From Teichococcus aestuarii (lineage in GTDB: Bacteria; Pseudomonadota; Alphaproteobacteria; Acetobacterales; Acetobacteraceae), in contig NZ_PDOA01000023.1 of the NCBI RefSeq assembly GCF_003116135.1, forward strand, positions 1-59,026: a stretch of 59,026 nt of DNA. The letters run 5' to 3'. Each line of letters opens with the position of its first letter. Within the stretch, counting starts at the first letter, position 1. The notes under the pieces are model-generated. The model made no database searches. It was given only the letters and a program-made list of their open reading frames with translations, and was not told the DNA's origin. A program made the position numbers and the translations under genes. Positions 15,408 through 24,449 of this stretch are shown here, one piece after another.

Positions 15408-16052
15408 TCAGCGGGACGTGCTCAGTTCACTCAGGATCAGCTCGTAGAGCTGCCGCGGGCCGAAGGAGAGCAGCGGGCGCGTGTTCACGAAGAAGGTCGG
15501 CGTCTGCCTGACCTGCAAGGCCTGGAGGTCGGCCGTATCGGCCTGCAGCACCCGCTCGATCTGCGGCCGCCGTGCATCCTGCCGTGCCCGGGCGAGGTCC
15601 AGCCCCGCGATGCCGGCTATTCCCCAGGCGTGCTCCAGGTTGGGAGCGCCATGGACGGCCCATTCCGGCTGCCGCGCGAAGAGGGCGTCCAGCACCGGCT
15701 CGAAGCGGTTCTGGAGCCGGGCCGCTTCCAGGATGCGGACGGCCTCGTCCGAGCCCTCGTGAAAGGGCGCGTAGCGCAGCACCAGCCGCACATCCTCCGG
15801 ATGACGGGCCAGGATCTGCCCCAGGATCGGATGGAAGGCGCGGCACGCCTCGCAGGACGGGTCGAAGAACTCTACCAGGGTGACGCGTGCCTCGGCCTTG
15901 CCGATGATCGGCGAATGCGGCCGGACGTAGATGTCGTCCTGCCCGGTGGTCGCCGGGCCTGCCACCTCCGCCCGCGGATACAGCCAGGCGGCCACGCTGA
16001 AGCCCGCGAGGGCCAGGGCGCCGGTGCCGATGGTGAGGGCGCGCCGGTTCAT
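15408..16052 (-). CDS. DsbA-like thiol:disulfide oxidoreductase
   Basis: 214 residues from the ATG at 16052, which overlaps the dsbB stop as ATGA. An N-terminal hydrophobic segment (GTGALALAGFSVAAWLYP) serves as signal or anchor. The thioredoxin-fold active site is C67-E-A-C70 in FFDPSCEACRAFHP, and the cis-Pro loop is VRQTPTFFVN near 187-196. It would introduce disulfides in periplasmic proteins, reoxidised by the DsbB encoded just upstream. Last gene of the lspA operon. Confidence 0.88.
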   Translation of the reverse strand: MNRRALTIGTGALALAGFSVAAWLYPRAEVAGPATTGQDDIYVRPHSPIIGKAEARVTLVEFFDPSCEACRAFHPILGQILARHPEDVRLVLRYAPFHEGSDEAVRILEAARLQNRFEPVLDALFARQPEWAVHGAPNLEHAWGIAGIAGLDLARARQDARRPQIERVLQADTADLQALQVRQTPTFFVNTRPLLSFGPRQLYELILSELSTSR

Positions 16053-16507
16053 GCCTTGCGCCCTCCCCGGGCGACCGCGAGCAACAGGAGCAGGATGGCC
16101 GTGAAGGCCAGCAGCGAGAGCGCCGGCAGCGGCACCCAGCCGAGCAGGGTCATGCCCTCGCCGGAGCAGGACGGCCCGGAGGCGCTGCACGGCTGGATGG
16201 CCTCCGACACGACGCCGTAAAAGAGCAGCGTGTGCCATCCGGCGATGAGCCAGCCGATGGCGGCCACCGGCGCGGCGTAGCGCCACGCGGCCTCATCCGA
16301 GTGGTAGCAGGCTACCGCCAGCAGGATGGTGAGCGGGAACATGAAAGCGCGCTGGTGCCAGCACAGCGAGCAGGGCACCTGGCCCATCACCTCGCCGATG
16401 TACAGCGCGCTCAGGCTGGCAGCGAGCGCGACCACCCAGGCCGCGAAGAGCGCGGTCCAGCCTGCCGCGGCGGAGTTCGCCGCCGTGCCCGCCTTGCCCG
16501 CGCTCAC
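16049..16507 (-). CDS. DsbB-like disulfide bond formation protein
   Basis: 152 residues from a GTG at 16507, overlapping the preceding stop as GTGA; longer in-frame starts lie inside the preceding gene. Four transmembrane helices. The two Cys pairs are present: C46-S-L-C49 (GQVPCSLCWHQRAF) and C107/C114 (IQPCSASGPSCSGEG). It passes electrons from DsbA to quinone. The DsbA/DsbB pair in a metal-tolerance operon suggests maturation of copper- or thiol-sensitive periplasmic proteins. Confidence 0.9.
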   Translation of the reverse strand: MSAGKAGTAANSAAAGWTALFAAWVVALAASLSALYIGEVMGQVPCSLCWHQRAFMFPLTILLAVACYHSDEAAWRYAAPVAAIGWLIAGWHTLLFYGVVSEAIQPCSASGPSCSGEGMTLLGWVPLPALSLLAFTAILLLLLAVARGGRKA

Positions 16508-17409
16508 GTCCGCGCCTTCGGGCAGGCATCCGCGAAGCGCCCAACGGGGATCTTGAGGTAGCAGTGGCCGTCCTCCTCGGCCTCCGGCATGCGGCCGCCG
16601 CGCAGGTTGACCTGCAACGCCTTCAGCATGAGGTCCGGCAAGGGCAGCTCCCGATCCCACTGGTCGCGGCGCCGCGCGAAGGCGTCCCCGTCCGCGCCAT
16701 CGCTCAGCCAGGGATTGTTGCGCCGCTGCTGGGCCACACTGGACTCCCAGCGCGGTTCCCGCCCTCCGGGCGGGTAGTCATGCCCGGTGAACAGGCGCGT
16801 GTCGTCCGGCAGCGCCAGGATGCGCTGGATGCTCTCGTGCAGCGCCTGGCTGCCGCCCCCGGGAAAGTCTGCCCGTGCCGTGCCGACATCGGGCATGAAG
16901 AGCGTGTCGTGGATGAAGGCGGCATCGCCGGCCAGCACGGTGACCGAGGCCGCGGTGTGGCCGGGGCTGTCCATGATCGTCATGCTGATGCGGCCCAGCG
17001 GGAGGCTGTCACCGTCCTCCAGGAGCCTGTCCCAGTACCGGCCCCCGTCTTGCGACAGCGCGGGCGTGTTGTAGAGCGGTGCCCACAACGCCTGCACCCG
17101 CCGCACCTTGGCGCCCGTTCCCGTTCTGGCATTCAGCTTCGCGCCAAGATAGGCCACGGCGGAGAAGTGGTCGGCATGCGGATGCGTGTCGAGCACCCAC
17201 TCCGTGCTCAGCCCTTCCGCCGCGATGAACGCGGCCATGTCGTCGGCGAAGCTGGTGTCCACCTGCCCGCTCGCGGCATCGAAGCCGAGCACGGGGTCGA
17301 TCACCGCGCAGGACCGCGCTCCAGGATCGGAGACCACATAGGCGACGCTGCCGGAGGCGGCATCGTGGAAGGCCCGGACATCAGGGCGTGCCGCGGCGTT
17401 CATGGACAT
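16504..17409 (-). CDS. metallo-beta-lactamase-fold persulfide dioxygenase-like protein
   Basis: 301 residues, cytoplasmic. The metal motif THPHADHFSAVAYLG is at about 95-109, with the later ligands in DSPGHTAASVTV and FIHDTLF and the final His in LFTGHDYPPGG. The pattern and size match the ETHE1/Blh subgroup that oxidises glutathione persulfide to sulfite. It lies 76 bp downstream of the copper chaperone gene, so sulfur/thiol detoxification is linked here with copper handling. A hydrolase of other thioesters is possible but less likely. Confidence 0.82.
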   Translation of the reverse strand: MSMNAAARPDVRAFHDAASGSVAYVVSDPGARSCAVIDPVLGFDAASGQVDTSFADDMAAFIAAEGLSTEWVLDTHPHADHFSAVAYLGAKLNARTGTGAKVRRVQALWAPLYNTPALSQDGGRYWDRLLEDGDSLPLGRISMTIMDSPGHTAASVTVLAGDAAFIHDTLFMPDVGTARADFPGGGSQALHESIQRILALPDDTRLFTGHDYPPGGREPRWESSVAQQRRNNPWLSDGADGDAFARRRDQWDRELPLPDLMLKALQVNLRGGRMPEAEEDGHCYLKIPVGRFADACPKART

Positions 17410-17484
17410 GGCGCCCGGCAGGCGCGGGCAGGGTCAGGACGATGATCAGCGCTGCTCTGCATGGTCATTCCTCCTCGAGCGTGC

Positions 17485-17952
17485 TCAATGATGCATGCCG
17501 TCGTGCCCGGCAGCGGGTTCCCGCGCCGCAACAGTGACCGGCACGTCCAGAGTGGCGCCGTTGTCGAGCCGCAGGGTGATGGTGAAGATCTGGCCGGCCC
17601 TGAGGTCGGCACGCGGCTTCATCAGCATCAGGTGCAAGCCGTTCGGCTGGAAGCGGACAGAGCCTCCGGATGGCACGGCAACACCCTCCGGCCGCGGGCG
17701 CATCCGCGCCACATTGTTGTCGACGACGCTCTCATGGATCTCGACAGTCTCGGCGATGTCCGTGCTGCCCCCCACCACGCGCACCGGCGCGCTGCCGTCG
17801 TTGCGCAGCGTCAGGTAGGTCACGGCGGTGCCGATCCGCGCCAGCGCCGGCCGGGACCACGCCCGCTCGGCTACCAGCATCGAGGACGGCTGGGCATTGC
17901 CGCGGCCTGCCAGGGTGAGCGCCGCTGTGGCCAGGAGAACGCGGCGCTTCAT
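17485..17952 (-). CDS. PCu(A)C-type periplasmic copper chaperone
   Basis: 155 residues with a cleavable signal peptide (MKRRVLLATAALTLAGRGNA). The Cu(I) motif is H73-x10-M84 and H107-L-M109 (EIHESVVDNNVARM; GLHLMLMKP), close to the canonical H-x10-M-x21-H-x-M. A His-containing tail (GHDGMHH) may add ligands. It delivers copper to SCO proteins or cytochrome oxidase CuA. The ATG overlaps the SCO stop, so the two are translated together. Confidence 0.9.
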   Translation of the reverse strand: MKRRVLLATAALTLAGRGNAQPSSMLVAERAWSRPALARIGTAVTYLTLRNDGSAPVRVVGGSTDIAETVEIHESVVDNNVARMRPRPEGVAVPSGGSVRFQPNGLHLMLMKPRADLRAGQIFTITLRLDNGATLDVPVTVAAREPAAGHDGMHH

Positions 17953-18599
17953 GAGGAGGCTCCTGCCGGCGTCGCGGCGTTCGGCGCCGTGTCCCGCAGT
18001 GCCAGCCGGACCTTGGAGACGGCCGTGGCAACGGGCTCATGGGTGTCCAGGAAGCCCCGCAGCGTCCCCTCCGAACCCAGCAGGTAGATGGAAGCCGAGT
18101 GCTCCATCACGTAGGAATCTCCGCCGGTCGAGACCTTGCCGTAGTAGGTGCGGAAGACCTTGGCCGCCTGCGCCACCTCCGCCTCGCTGCCGGTCAGGCC
18201 GATCAGCGCCGGGTGGAACTGCGTCACGTAGCTGGCCAGCAGCTCGGGCGTGTCGCGGCTGGAATCCACGCTGATGAACAGCGGGCGCACCTTCGCGGCC
18301 TCGTCGCCCAGACCGTCCAGGACCTCGGCGATGTAGCCCAGGCCGGTCGGGCAGACATCGGGGCAGTGCGTGAAGCCGAAGAACACCAGCCGCACCGTGC
18401 CGGCGTAGGAGGTGTCGGTGACGCGGCGGCCAGCATGATCGGTCAGCGCGAAGGGCGACCCAATGGACTGCTGCATCGGGCTGGACGGCGACGCCGGGCT
18501 CTGCATGAGCCGCAGCATCCACTCCGACACGCCCCATCCGAGTGCGCCCGCGACGGGGATGCCGACGCCAAGGGTGGCCAGCAATGTTCTGCGGTTCAT
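17949..18599 (-). CDS. SCO1/SenC-family copper protein
   Basis: 216 residues, N-terminal membrane anchor (TLLATLGVGIPVAGALGW). The copper site is C79-P-D-V-C83 (FGFTHCPDVCPTGLGY) with the distal His H167 (SYVMEHSASIYLLG). It works with the PCu(A)C chaperone in copper delivery and redox control of CuA centres. Its start overlaps the lspA stop by four bases. Confidence 0.92.
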   Translation of the reverse strand: MNRRTLLATLGVGIPVAGALGWGVSEWMLRLMQSPASPSSPMQQSIGSPFALTDHAGRRVTDTSYAGTVRLVFFGFTHCPDVCPTGLGYIAEVLDGLGDEAAKVRPLFISVDSSRDTPELLASYVTQFHPALIGLTGSEAEVAQAAKVFRTYYGKVSTGGDSYVMEHSASIYLLGSEGTLRGFLDTHEPVATAVSKVRLALRDTAPNAATPAGASS

Positions 18600-19189
18600 C
18601 CTTGTTCCCTTTCAGGTTTGAGGGCGACGGTGCCGTTGAGCCCCGGCAGCGCTGCGGATACGGCATCGGCCGGCATTGCCGCTGCACCATGACTATTGAT
18701 GACGGCAGGCCGGCGGCCTCCCAGAAGCAGGAGCGCCGCGCCGAGAAAGATGAGGGTGTCCGCGATGTTGAAGGCGGGCCAGTGGTAGCCGGCCCAGTGG
18801 AAGTCGAGGAAATCCGTCACTGCGCCCTGGCGCAGGCGGTCAACCACATTCCCGAGTGCGCCACCTCCGATCAACCCAGCGGCCAGCCCGTGCCGTCGCC
18901 CGGGATTTCTGGCAAGCCACACACCGAAGCCCAGCATCACGACCAGTGCGAGGCCGGACAGCAACCATGGCGTGAAGGGGCTGTCCGCCGCCAGCAGGCC
19001 AAAGCTGACCCCGCGGTTGAACCCCAGGGTGAGGTTGAAGAAGGAGGACATCGGGATCAGGCGAGGCGGATCCATCACCTCCACGAGGATCCACCACTTG
19101 GAAGCTTGATCGAGCAGCAGCCCGAAGATCGCCGCAGAGGCGGCGACCATCCAGCTATGTCGCCGCAGCAGCTTCCCGCGATCAGACAT
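18596..19189 (-). CDS. lspA: signal peptidase II (accessory copy, PbrC-like)
   Basis: 197 residues, four transmembrane helices. The catalytic aspartates are D117 (GNVVDRLRQG) and D144 (FNIADTLIFLG), and DFLDFHWAGYHWPAFN is the conserved loop before the second. It cleaves prolipoprotein signal peptides. Plasmid-borne lspA copies occur in lead-resistance (pbr) clusters as PbrC, next to a MerR-controlled P-type ATPase. Here it heads a six-gene operon behind a MerR-type operator, which fits that setting. A C-terminal extension of 40 residues is not part of the family core. Confidence 0.88.
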   Translation of the reverse strand: MSDRGKLLRRHSWMVAASAAIFGLLLDQASKWWILVEVMDPPRLIPMSSFFNLTLGFNRGVSFGLLAADSPFTPWLLSGLALVVMLGFGVWLARNPGRRHGLAAGLIGGGALGNVVDRLRQGAVTDFLDFHWAGYHWPAFNIADTLIFLGAALLLLGGRRPAVINSHGAAAMPADAVSAALPGLNGTVALKPEREQG

Positions 19190-19378
19190 GCACGCCGGCT
19201 TTCCACTGGGAGAGGCATGGCGATGTTGCCGCAGCTACTGCTGCCCGGGCACCGGGGTGGCCCGCGCCGAGCGGATGGCCGCGTAGATAAGCTTGCCTGC
19301 TAAAACCGGCGATCCTGCTGTTCTCCATGGCTCCTTCCATCGGGAGACATGCATCCCGGTGCCTTGATCAGGTCCCTG

Positions 19379-19409
19379 AAGATGCACTCTGTAGTTGCTA
19401 TAGGGTCAA
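19379..19409 (-). promoter_or_regulatory. MerR-family promoter/operator for the lspA operon
   Basis: On the minus strand: -35 TTGACC (19409-19404), then CTATAGCAACTACAGAGTG (a 19-bp spacer), then CATCTT as a weak -10. The long spacer and the CTATAG/CTACAG dyad between -35 and -10 are the hallmark of MerR-activated promoters of the CadR/PbrR/ZntR type. It lies about 190 bp upstream of lspA and points towards it. A near twin precedes cadA at 28008-28033. Confidence 0.7.
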
Positions 19410-19900
19410 GACATGGGTTGCAGTTTTTTCATCCTGTACCCCGACTAGGTGAGAATCATCAGCCCCCAAGGCCATGTTCTGCCGGCAACGCAAGGAGATC
19501 AGATGATGGCTCTGAGCATCACTGACCGATGAACGGCCGCTCGTGGAAAGCGAACGCATCAGCGTCTGAACTGCTGTTTCGCCACACCATGCTCAAAGCG
19601 AGCAGTGAGCGAGCACAAGGAAGATCCAAAACAATGATAGGGGGCTTTACCATCCTGACAGCCTCCCATCCCACGCCAGCAACAAAATGATGCATATCCT
19701 CAGCTATTTTTTTAGCGGCGAAGTAATTTATGATGCATTGACCGATCAGCGAGGCAGATGTGTGGACAAGCCGCGGCCTCCTGTGAGGAGGAACACCTGG
19801 GCAGATTGCACATTGCAATGACCGGCAGAGAGGCATGCCGCTGACCTGCTCGGCTGCCGAGAAGCGGCCTGACCTTGAAACCCCTGCAAGGTGATGCGGC
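19410..19900. other. intergenic stretch without a supported gene
   Basis: Short open frames on both strands lack recognisable domains, good start sites or consistent codon use. ATGATGCAT occurs twice (near 19691 and 19730) around an AT-rich section. No MerR-type regulator gene is found here, although the operator at 19379-19409 would usually be next to one. Confidence 0.5.
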
Positions 19901-21118
19901 ATGGAGACGTCGGAGTTGCGGACCCCAAACGTCCGCTGGGACTATCTGGACCAGTTGAGGGCCATCCTGATGCTGGCCGGCATTCCCTATCATGTCGGCC
20001 TTGTTTACGCGTCCCACGCCACCTGGATCGTGGCGTCTCCGGACACATCAGAGGTCATAACCTGGATCATCCAGTTCAGCCACACCTTCAGGATGCCAGC
20101 CTTCTTTCTGCTCGCAGGGCTGTTCGCCATGCTGGTCGTGCGGCGTCACGGACCAGGCATGTGGCTCAAGGGGCGCGTGCAGCGTCTTGGCGTGCCCCTG
20201 GCCACCTCGCTGCTGGTCATAAGCCCGTTGATGGTCATGGCCAGCGCTGTTGCCAGCGGAGGCGCCTCGAACGCGATCCCGGGGCTGATCGAGGCGGCGC
20301 GCACCCTGTCCGCCAACTGGACGGTGCATCTCTGGTTCCTGATCTACCTCCTGGTCTACTGCGGGGCCTTCGCCGCACTCTGGTGGACCATCGGTACTCG
20401 GCGGATCGATGATGGCATCGCCGCGATGCACAGCGCGGTCGCTCGCCGCCCGCTGCTGCTCTGGGCGGCACTGCTGTTCACAGGTCTGATGACCCTGGCC
20501 AGCGCGGTCGCCGCCAAGCTCGTCGATGCCATGTACCTCTTCGGCGGCATTCTTCTTCCGGCGGAGCTTCTGGCGAACGGTCTCGTTTTTCTGGTGGGCG
20601 CCCTGATCGCGGCACGCCCGGCCTGGCTCGACCGGTTCTCACGCCCGCACTGGCCCATCTGGGGGGTGGCCTTCGCGTCGGCTCTGGTCATGGCGTGTGT
20701 CCAGGATAGCGAGGGCAATGTCAGCCGTGCCGTGACCTACTTCCTGATGCCGATCGTTGGCATCCTGTTCTCCCATGTGCTGCTCTCGGCAGCGCGCAGG
20801 TGGCTGGACCGGCGCACGGCACTGTCGAGCGCCATGGTGGATGCGTCGATGACCATGTACCTCGTGCATGTGGCCATCGTGCTCTGGCTGGCCGTCGCGT
20901 TCATGCGGGTTTCGTGGCCTGCCGAGGTGGAGATCGTCCTGATCGTCCTGCTCTCGGCGGCTTCTTCCTACGCCTTCTACAGCATTGTCAGGAAGAGCTC
21001 CGTGCTGACCTTCCTGTTCAATGGAACTCGGGCAGTTCGTGGAACGGCATCAGCTCCGAGGGTGCTGAAGCATGGTCTGGTGACACTGCCGGATGCCGCT
21101 CCCGGAGCGGGCGGATAA
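19901..21118 (+). CDS. membrane acyltransferase, MdoC/OpgC-like (Acyltransferase_3)
   Basis: 405 residues, ATG at 19901 with AAGGTGATG upstream. About ten transmembrane helices. The N-terminal RWDYLDQLRAILMLAGIPYH carries the family His, and FRMPAFFLLAGLFAMLVVRR follows in TM2. WTVHLWFLIYLLVYC and the C-terminal MTMYLVHVAIVLWLA are also typical. OpgC-type enzymes transfer succinyl or other acyl groups onto periplasmic glucans or polysaccharides; the acceptor here is unknown. It stands alone, with an IS2-group element five bases after its stop. Confidence 0.85.
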   Translation: METSELRTPNVRWDYLDQLRAILMLAGIPYHVGLVYASHATWIVASPDTSEVITWIIQFSHTFRMPAFFLLAGLFAMLVVRRHGPGMWLKGRVQRLGVPLATSLLVISPLMVMASAVASGGASNAIPGLIEAARTLSANWTVHLWFLIYLLVYCGAFAALWWTIGTRRIDDGIAAMHSAVARRPLLLWAALLFTGLMTLASAVAAKLVDAMYLFGGILLPAELLANGLVFLVGALIAARPAWLDRFSRPHWPIWGVAFASALVMACVQDSEGNVSRAVTYFLMPIVGILFSHVLLSAARRWLDRRTALSSAMVDASMTMYLVHVAIVLWLAVAFMRVSWPAEVEIVLIVLLSAASSYAFYSIVRKSSVLTFLFNGTRAVRGTASAPRVLKHGLVTLPDAAPGAGG

Positions 21119-21152
21119 GGCACTGTTGTTGCCCCTGAATGCTCGGACAGGG

Positions 21153-22030
21153 TCAGGTTTTTAACACGGCACGGATGAACTGGCGCGGGGAGCGATATCC
21201 GAGCGCACGATGAGGGTGGACCTCGTTGTAGTGGGTGAACCAGGCCGGGAGTGACTGGAGAACTGTCTGGGCATCTGGGCAGGGCCGGACGTGAGCGTAG
21301 TCACGCTTGAACGTCCGAACGAAGGCCTCCGCCATGCCATTGCTCTGCGGGCTCTGGAGCGGCGTGGTTCTCGGGATCATGCCGAGACTGGCGGCGAACC
21401 ACCGGGTGTCGCGGGCGACGTAGCAGCTCCCGTTGTCGCTGAGCCATTCGATTGGGCTGGACAGGCGACTGATGAGGCCGAACCGGCGCTCAACCGCCTC
21501 AACCATCATGTCGCGGACGTGCTCCGAGGTGATGCCGCCGGTGGTGCCGATGAAGGTGATGGCTTCTCGATCACAGCAGTCGAGGGTGAATGCCACCCGG
21601 ACCCGCTCGCCGTTGTCGCAGGCGATCTCGAAGCCGTCCGAGCACCAGCGGGTGTTGCGGGCCTCGACAGCGATGCGGCCGTCATGGCGCCGCTCTGCTC
21701 CACCGGCGTGCCGCGCCAGGAGCAGGCCGTGCGCCTTCATGACGCGCCAGACGCGCTTATGGTTTGGGGGCGGCCATTCCTCCAGTTCGGCCTGCTGGCG
21801 GAGCAAGGCATGGATCCGGCGGTAGCCGTAGGTTGGCAGCTCGGCGATCAGTTCCAGGATCCGCGCCAGGAGGCCGTCCTCCGGCAGAGGCGGCCTGCCC
21901 CGGCGCCTGGGCGAGGAGGTCCTTCCTGACGGGGCCAAGCCGGACCGGGCTACACCGAGCGTCTCGGCAACAGCCTTCACCGGGAACCGTCCGGCGGCAG
22001 CAAGGGTCCGCGCAGCAGCAATCTTTTTTT
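21153..22030 (-). CDS. IS2-group transposase OrfB (made as OrfAB by -1 frameshift)
   Basis: The frame reached after the A7 slip continues PKKKIAAARTLAAAGRFPVK. HTH_21 (DGLLARILELIAELPTYGYR) is followed by the rve core: CSDGFEIACDNGERV (Asp), IEWLSDNGSCYVARD (Asp), and SPQSNGMAEAFVRTFKRDYA (Glu). The DDE triad is intact and no stop breaks the frame, so the element may still be active. Confidence 0.87.
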
Positions 22031-22381
22031 GGGCTCGATCTGCTGCAGGGTTTCTTTGAGGATCTCTGCTTCCAGCGTCTTCTTGCCGAGCAGCCGGTGC
22101 AGTTCGCGAATCTGGTGCTGCAGAGCTCGGTGCTCGGAGGCGGGCACCACTTCCTCGCCCGCGGCGGCTGCCGTGTAGGCGCCCTCGGCTGCCAGACGGC
22201 GCCAGGAAAAGAGCTGGTTCGGGTTCACCCCATGCCGCCGGGCCACCAGGCTTACCGAGGCGCCCGGCGCGTAGGTCTCCTCGACCATGCGGACCTTCTC
22301 GGCCGCTGACCATCTCCGGCGGCGCTGGACGGAGGTGATGACCTCCACCTTGGATGAAGCATCAGTCATAGACACAGTCAT
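21977..22381 (-). CDS. IS2-group transposase OrfA
   Basis: 134 residues. HTH_Tnp_1 pattern: RRWSAAEKVRMVEETYAPGA, SVSLVARRHGVNPNQLFSWR, then a coiled-coil stretch HRALQHQIRELHRLLGKKTL. Near codon 118 is CCC-AAA-AAA-AGA (A7G at 22030-22024 on the minus strand), where a -1 shift enters orfB. OrfA alone normally represses transposition. Confidence 0.88.
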   Translation of the reverse strand: MTVSMTDASSKVEVITSVQRRRRWSAAEKVRMVEETYAPGASVSLVARRHGVNPNQLFSWRRLAAEGAYTAAAAGEEVVPASEHRALQHQIRELHRLLGKKTLEAEILKETLQQIEPKKRLLLRGPLLPPDGSR

Positions 22382-22970
22382 ACGCCTACCCCTTACGGAA
22401 GTGCGAGACCGTGTCCGGGCATTAAAGGGGCAAGCTCAGGCACATCGACGGCTCCGCTATCGCTGGAGGCGGCGCCGGATCATCGACCGCTTCTATGTGC
22501 CACATTCTGGAGATGTGCTCGTCCGTATCAGCTAGCAGGGAATCGTTCTTAGATTGGGGTGCGTCTGATGCCAGGTTGCTGAGCGGCTTTGAAGCGCATC
22601 AGTTCATCAAGAAATGTGGGGCAGGCGCGTTGCCCGGCCTCGAAGCCTGCGTTTTCCGGTGGAGGGTTTGGCCCACCGTCCTCAGCATGGAGCGTCTCCA
22701 CCATCCGGAGCGCACGCGGCTTCAACCAAGCCTGGAAGGTCTGTGTCGCTGCGCCCTTATCGTTGGCATTGACAGGACGAAACTCGCCCAGATACTGGCT
22801 GAGCCTGGGTATTACACGCCCCCAGAACTCGCGAATTGAGGTGTGGATCCGGTTGTGGTCTTCAAGTGCGGAAACGAGTGCGCCGATGTAGAGGCACGCG
22901 TTATCAGAAAATTCCCTTGGCACTTGCAGCTGAGCAGCCTCGACCTCCAACCAGACCTCAACGCGAGTAA

Positions 22971-24133
22971 TACCAAGTCTCTCTGATCATCACCCATGAG
23001 CCCATTCTCGCAAGCCGATGGACATGATCTTCCAGGGCTGGCTGATGAGAGTGTTCCAGGCGAAGCAGCAGTGGTCGACGATGTCCGCGTAGGATTTGAA
23101 GACGCGGTTGGCCAGCCAGTTGTCGCGCATGAACTGCCAGACGTTCTCGACTGGGTTCAACTCGGGTGAGCGGGGCGGCAGGGGCAGGATGGTGATGTTG
23201 CTGGGCACGACGAGCTTGGGGCTGGTGTGCCAGGCGGCTTGATCGACGATAAGGACGGCGTGTGCGCCCGGTGCGACTGCCTGGGCGATCTCGGTCAGGT
23301 GCAGTTCCATGGCCGCGGTGTTGCAGAAGGGCAGAACCAGGCCTGCGGCCTTTCCCTCGCGCGGGCAGATCGCACCGAAGATGTAGGCTGAGCGGGTGCG
23401 CTGGTCACGCGGAGCACGCGGGCGGCTGCCCCGCAGAGCCCAGCGACGGCTGATGGTGTTCTTCTGGCCAATCCTGGCTTCATCAGCGAACCAGATCTCT
23501 ATCGGGGTGTCCGGCGGCCTTGCCTGGGCAAGCTCTGCCAAACGGGCGGAGAAGTTTTTTTAAAAGCCTCTGCCTGCTCCGGATCCTGGGCATAGTGTTG
23601 GGGGCGGGCAGAGATCTTGCGCAGGCGGAGCGCCCGCATCTCCCGGCTGAGGGTCTGCTTGGCGATCGAGAGGCCGTATTCCTCGAAGAGCCACTGGGCC
23701 AGATCGATCAGGCGCCAGCGGACCACACCGTGGATCGCGGGTGTCGGGCCGGTCTCCACCATGCTTAGGAGCTGCTGACGCTGCTCGTCGTTGAGCTTCG
23801 AAGGCTGACCTGGCGCCTTGGCGTCGATCAGCCCAGCAGGGCCCGTGGCGTTGAAGCGCAGAACCCAGTCGCGCAAGGTTTGCAGACCGACACCGCCAAC
23901 CCGGGCCGCCTCGCCGCGGCTGCGGCCTTCGTAGATCTCGGCCAAAGCCAGCAGGCGCCGGATCTGGCCTGGGTCCTTGCTCCGCCGCGCCAATCTGCGC
24001 AGCGCCGCAGCATCGAAGTCACCCCGCAGTTCCACCGCGGCCGCCATGGCCAACTCCACGCCGTTCGCCACTTTGAATCAGACCTACGGCCCGCCGGGAA
24101 TCCTCAATGAGTCGTATTCACAGAGACTTGGTA
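22971..24133 (-). mobile_element. IS630-family element, copy A
   Basis: 1163 bp with ends TACCAAGTCTCT and, at the other side, AGAGACTTGGTA. TAA flanks both sides (22968-22970 and 24134-24136). Copy B at 28229-29391 has the same length and orientation. The target repeat is 3 bp (TAA here, TTA at copy B), not just the TA usually described for the family; the 3-bp version is the one that restores the split host gene. Confidence 0.87.
22990..24071 (-). CDS. IS630 transposase, copy A (two frames joined at A7)
   Basis: First frame from GTG 24071: helix-turn-helix part LRRLARRSKDPGQIRRLLAL, then GVGLQTLRDWVLRFNATGPA, then FEEYGLSIAKQTLSREMRAL. At 23561-23555 (minus) a run of seven A follows TTT; a -1 shift gives AFKKNFSARLAELAQARPPD and enters the DDE half. 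That half has IWFADEARIG (Asp), VLIVDQAAWHTS (Asp) and LPPRSPELNPVENVWQFMRD (Glu). Combined length is about 360 residues. Both copies keep the A7 run, so it is probably a programmed shift, not damage. Confidence 0.85.
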
Positions 24134-24449
24134 TAAGCCGCCAGCAGGCACTACCACTGCCTGTCATCGGCATCATCTCGAGAGTGGGACGGAAGCGAGG
24201 ATTGATGATCTCTGGCGTGCCGTAGACGTTCTCGAGACGGACTTCTCCATTCACCTCGCGTGTCTTCAGCGGCACGCGCGCCACCGGCGGTGATGGCTCA
24301 GGGATGTCGACGATGACGACTTCTGGCAACGTCGGAGTAACTGCGGAGCATGCTGCACTCACAGCGGATGGCACTGTCGCCAGGATCATGACCAGAATAA
24401 GCAGTAGGGTAGTCAGATGTTGAGGACGCATGGGCACCTGAGCACCCAT

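Larger units (their letters stand above)
21124..22438 (-). mobile_element. IS3-family (IS2 group) element with 5-bp target duplication
   Basis: Ends read inward as TGTTGTTGCCCCTGAATGCT (left) and TGAGCTTGCCCCTTTAATGC (right), matching over about 28 bp with one indel. GGCAC flanks it on both sides (21119-21123 and 22439-22443), a 5-bp duplication as expected for the IS2 group. Length is 1315 bp. It carries overlapping orfA and orfB joined by an A7 slippery site. Confidence 0.88.
22549..24431 (-). pseudogene. secreted protein gene split by IS630 copy A
   Basis: The 5' part (ATG at 24431, AGGTG upstream) encodes a signal peptide (LTTLLLILVMILATVPSAVS) and a mature N-terminus that ends at ACWRL, where IS630 starts. 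The 3' part continues TRVEVWLEVEAAQLQVPREF, then YIGALVSALEDHNRIHTSIREF, and stops at 22549. Removing the element (22971-24133) and one TAA copy joins the two in frame to about 238 residues. The HNRIH stretch recalls periplasmic proteins with an H-x3-H helix, but the family was not identified. The intact allele should exist in relatives. Confidence 0.7.

Noticed and set aside
17400-17612. Short minus-strand frame between the copper chaperone and metallo-beta-lactamase genes
   Set aside because: Starts inside the chaperone gene and has no protein-like sequence; the gap is simply intercistronic.
19519-19902. 127-codon minus-strand frame before the acyltransferase
   Set aside because: No domain, poor start context and mixed codon use; reported as intergenic.
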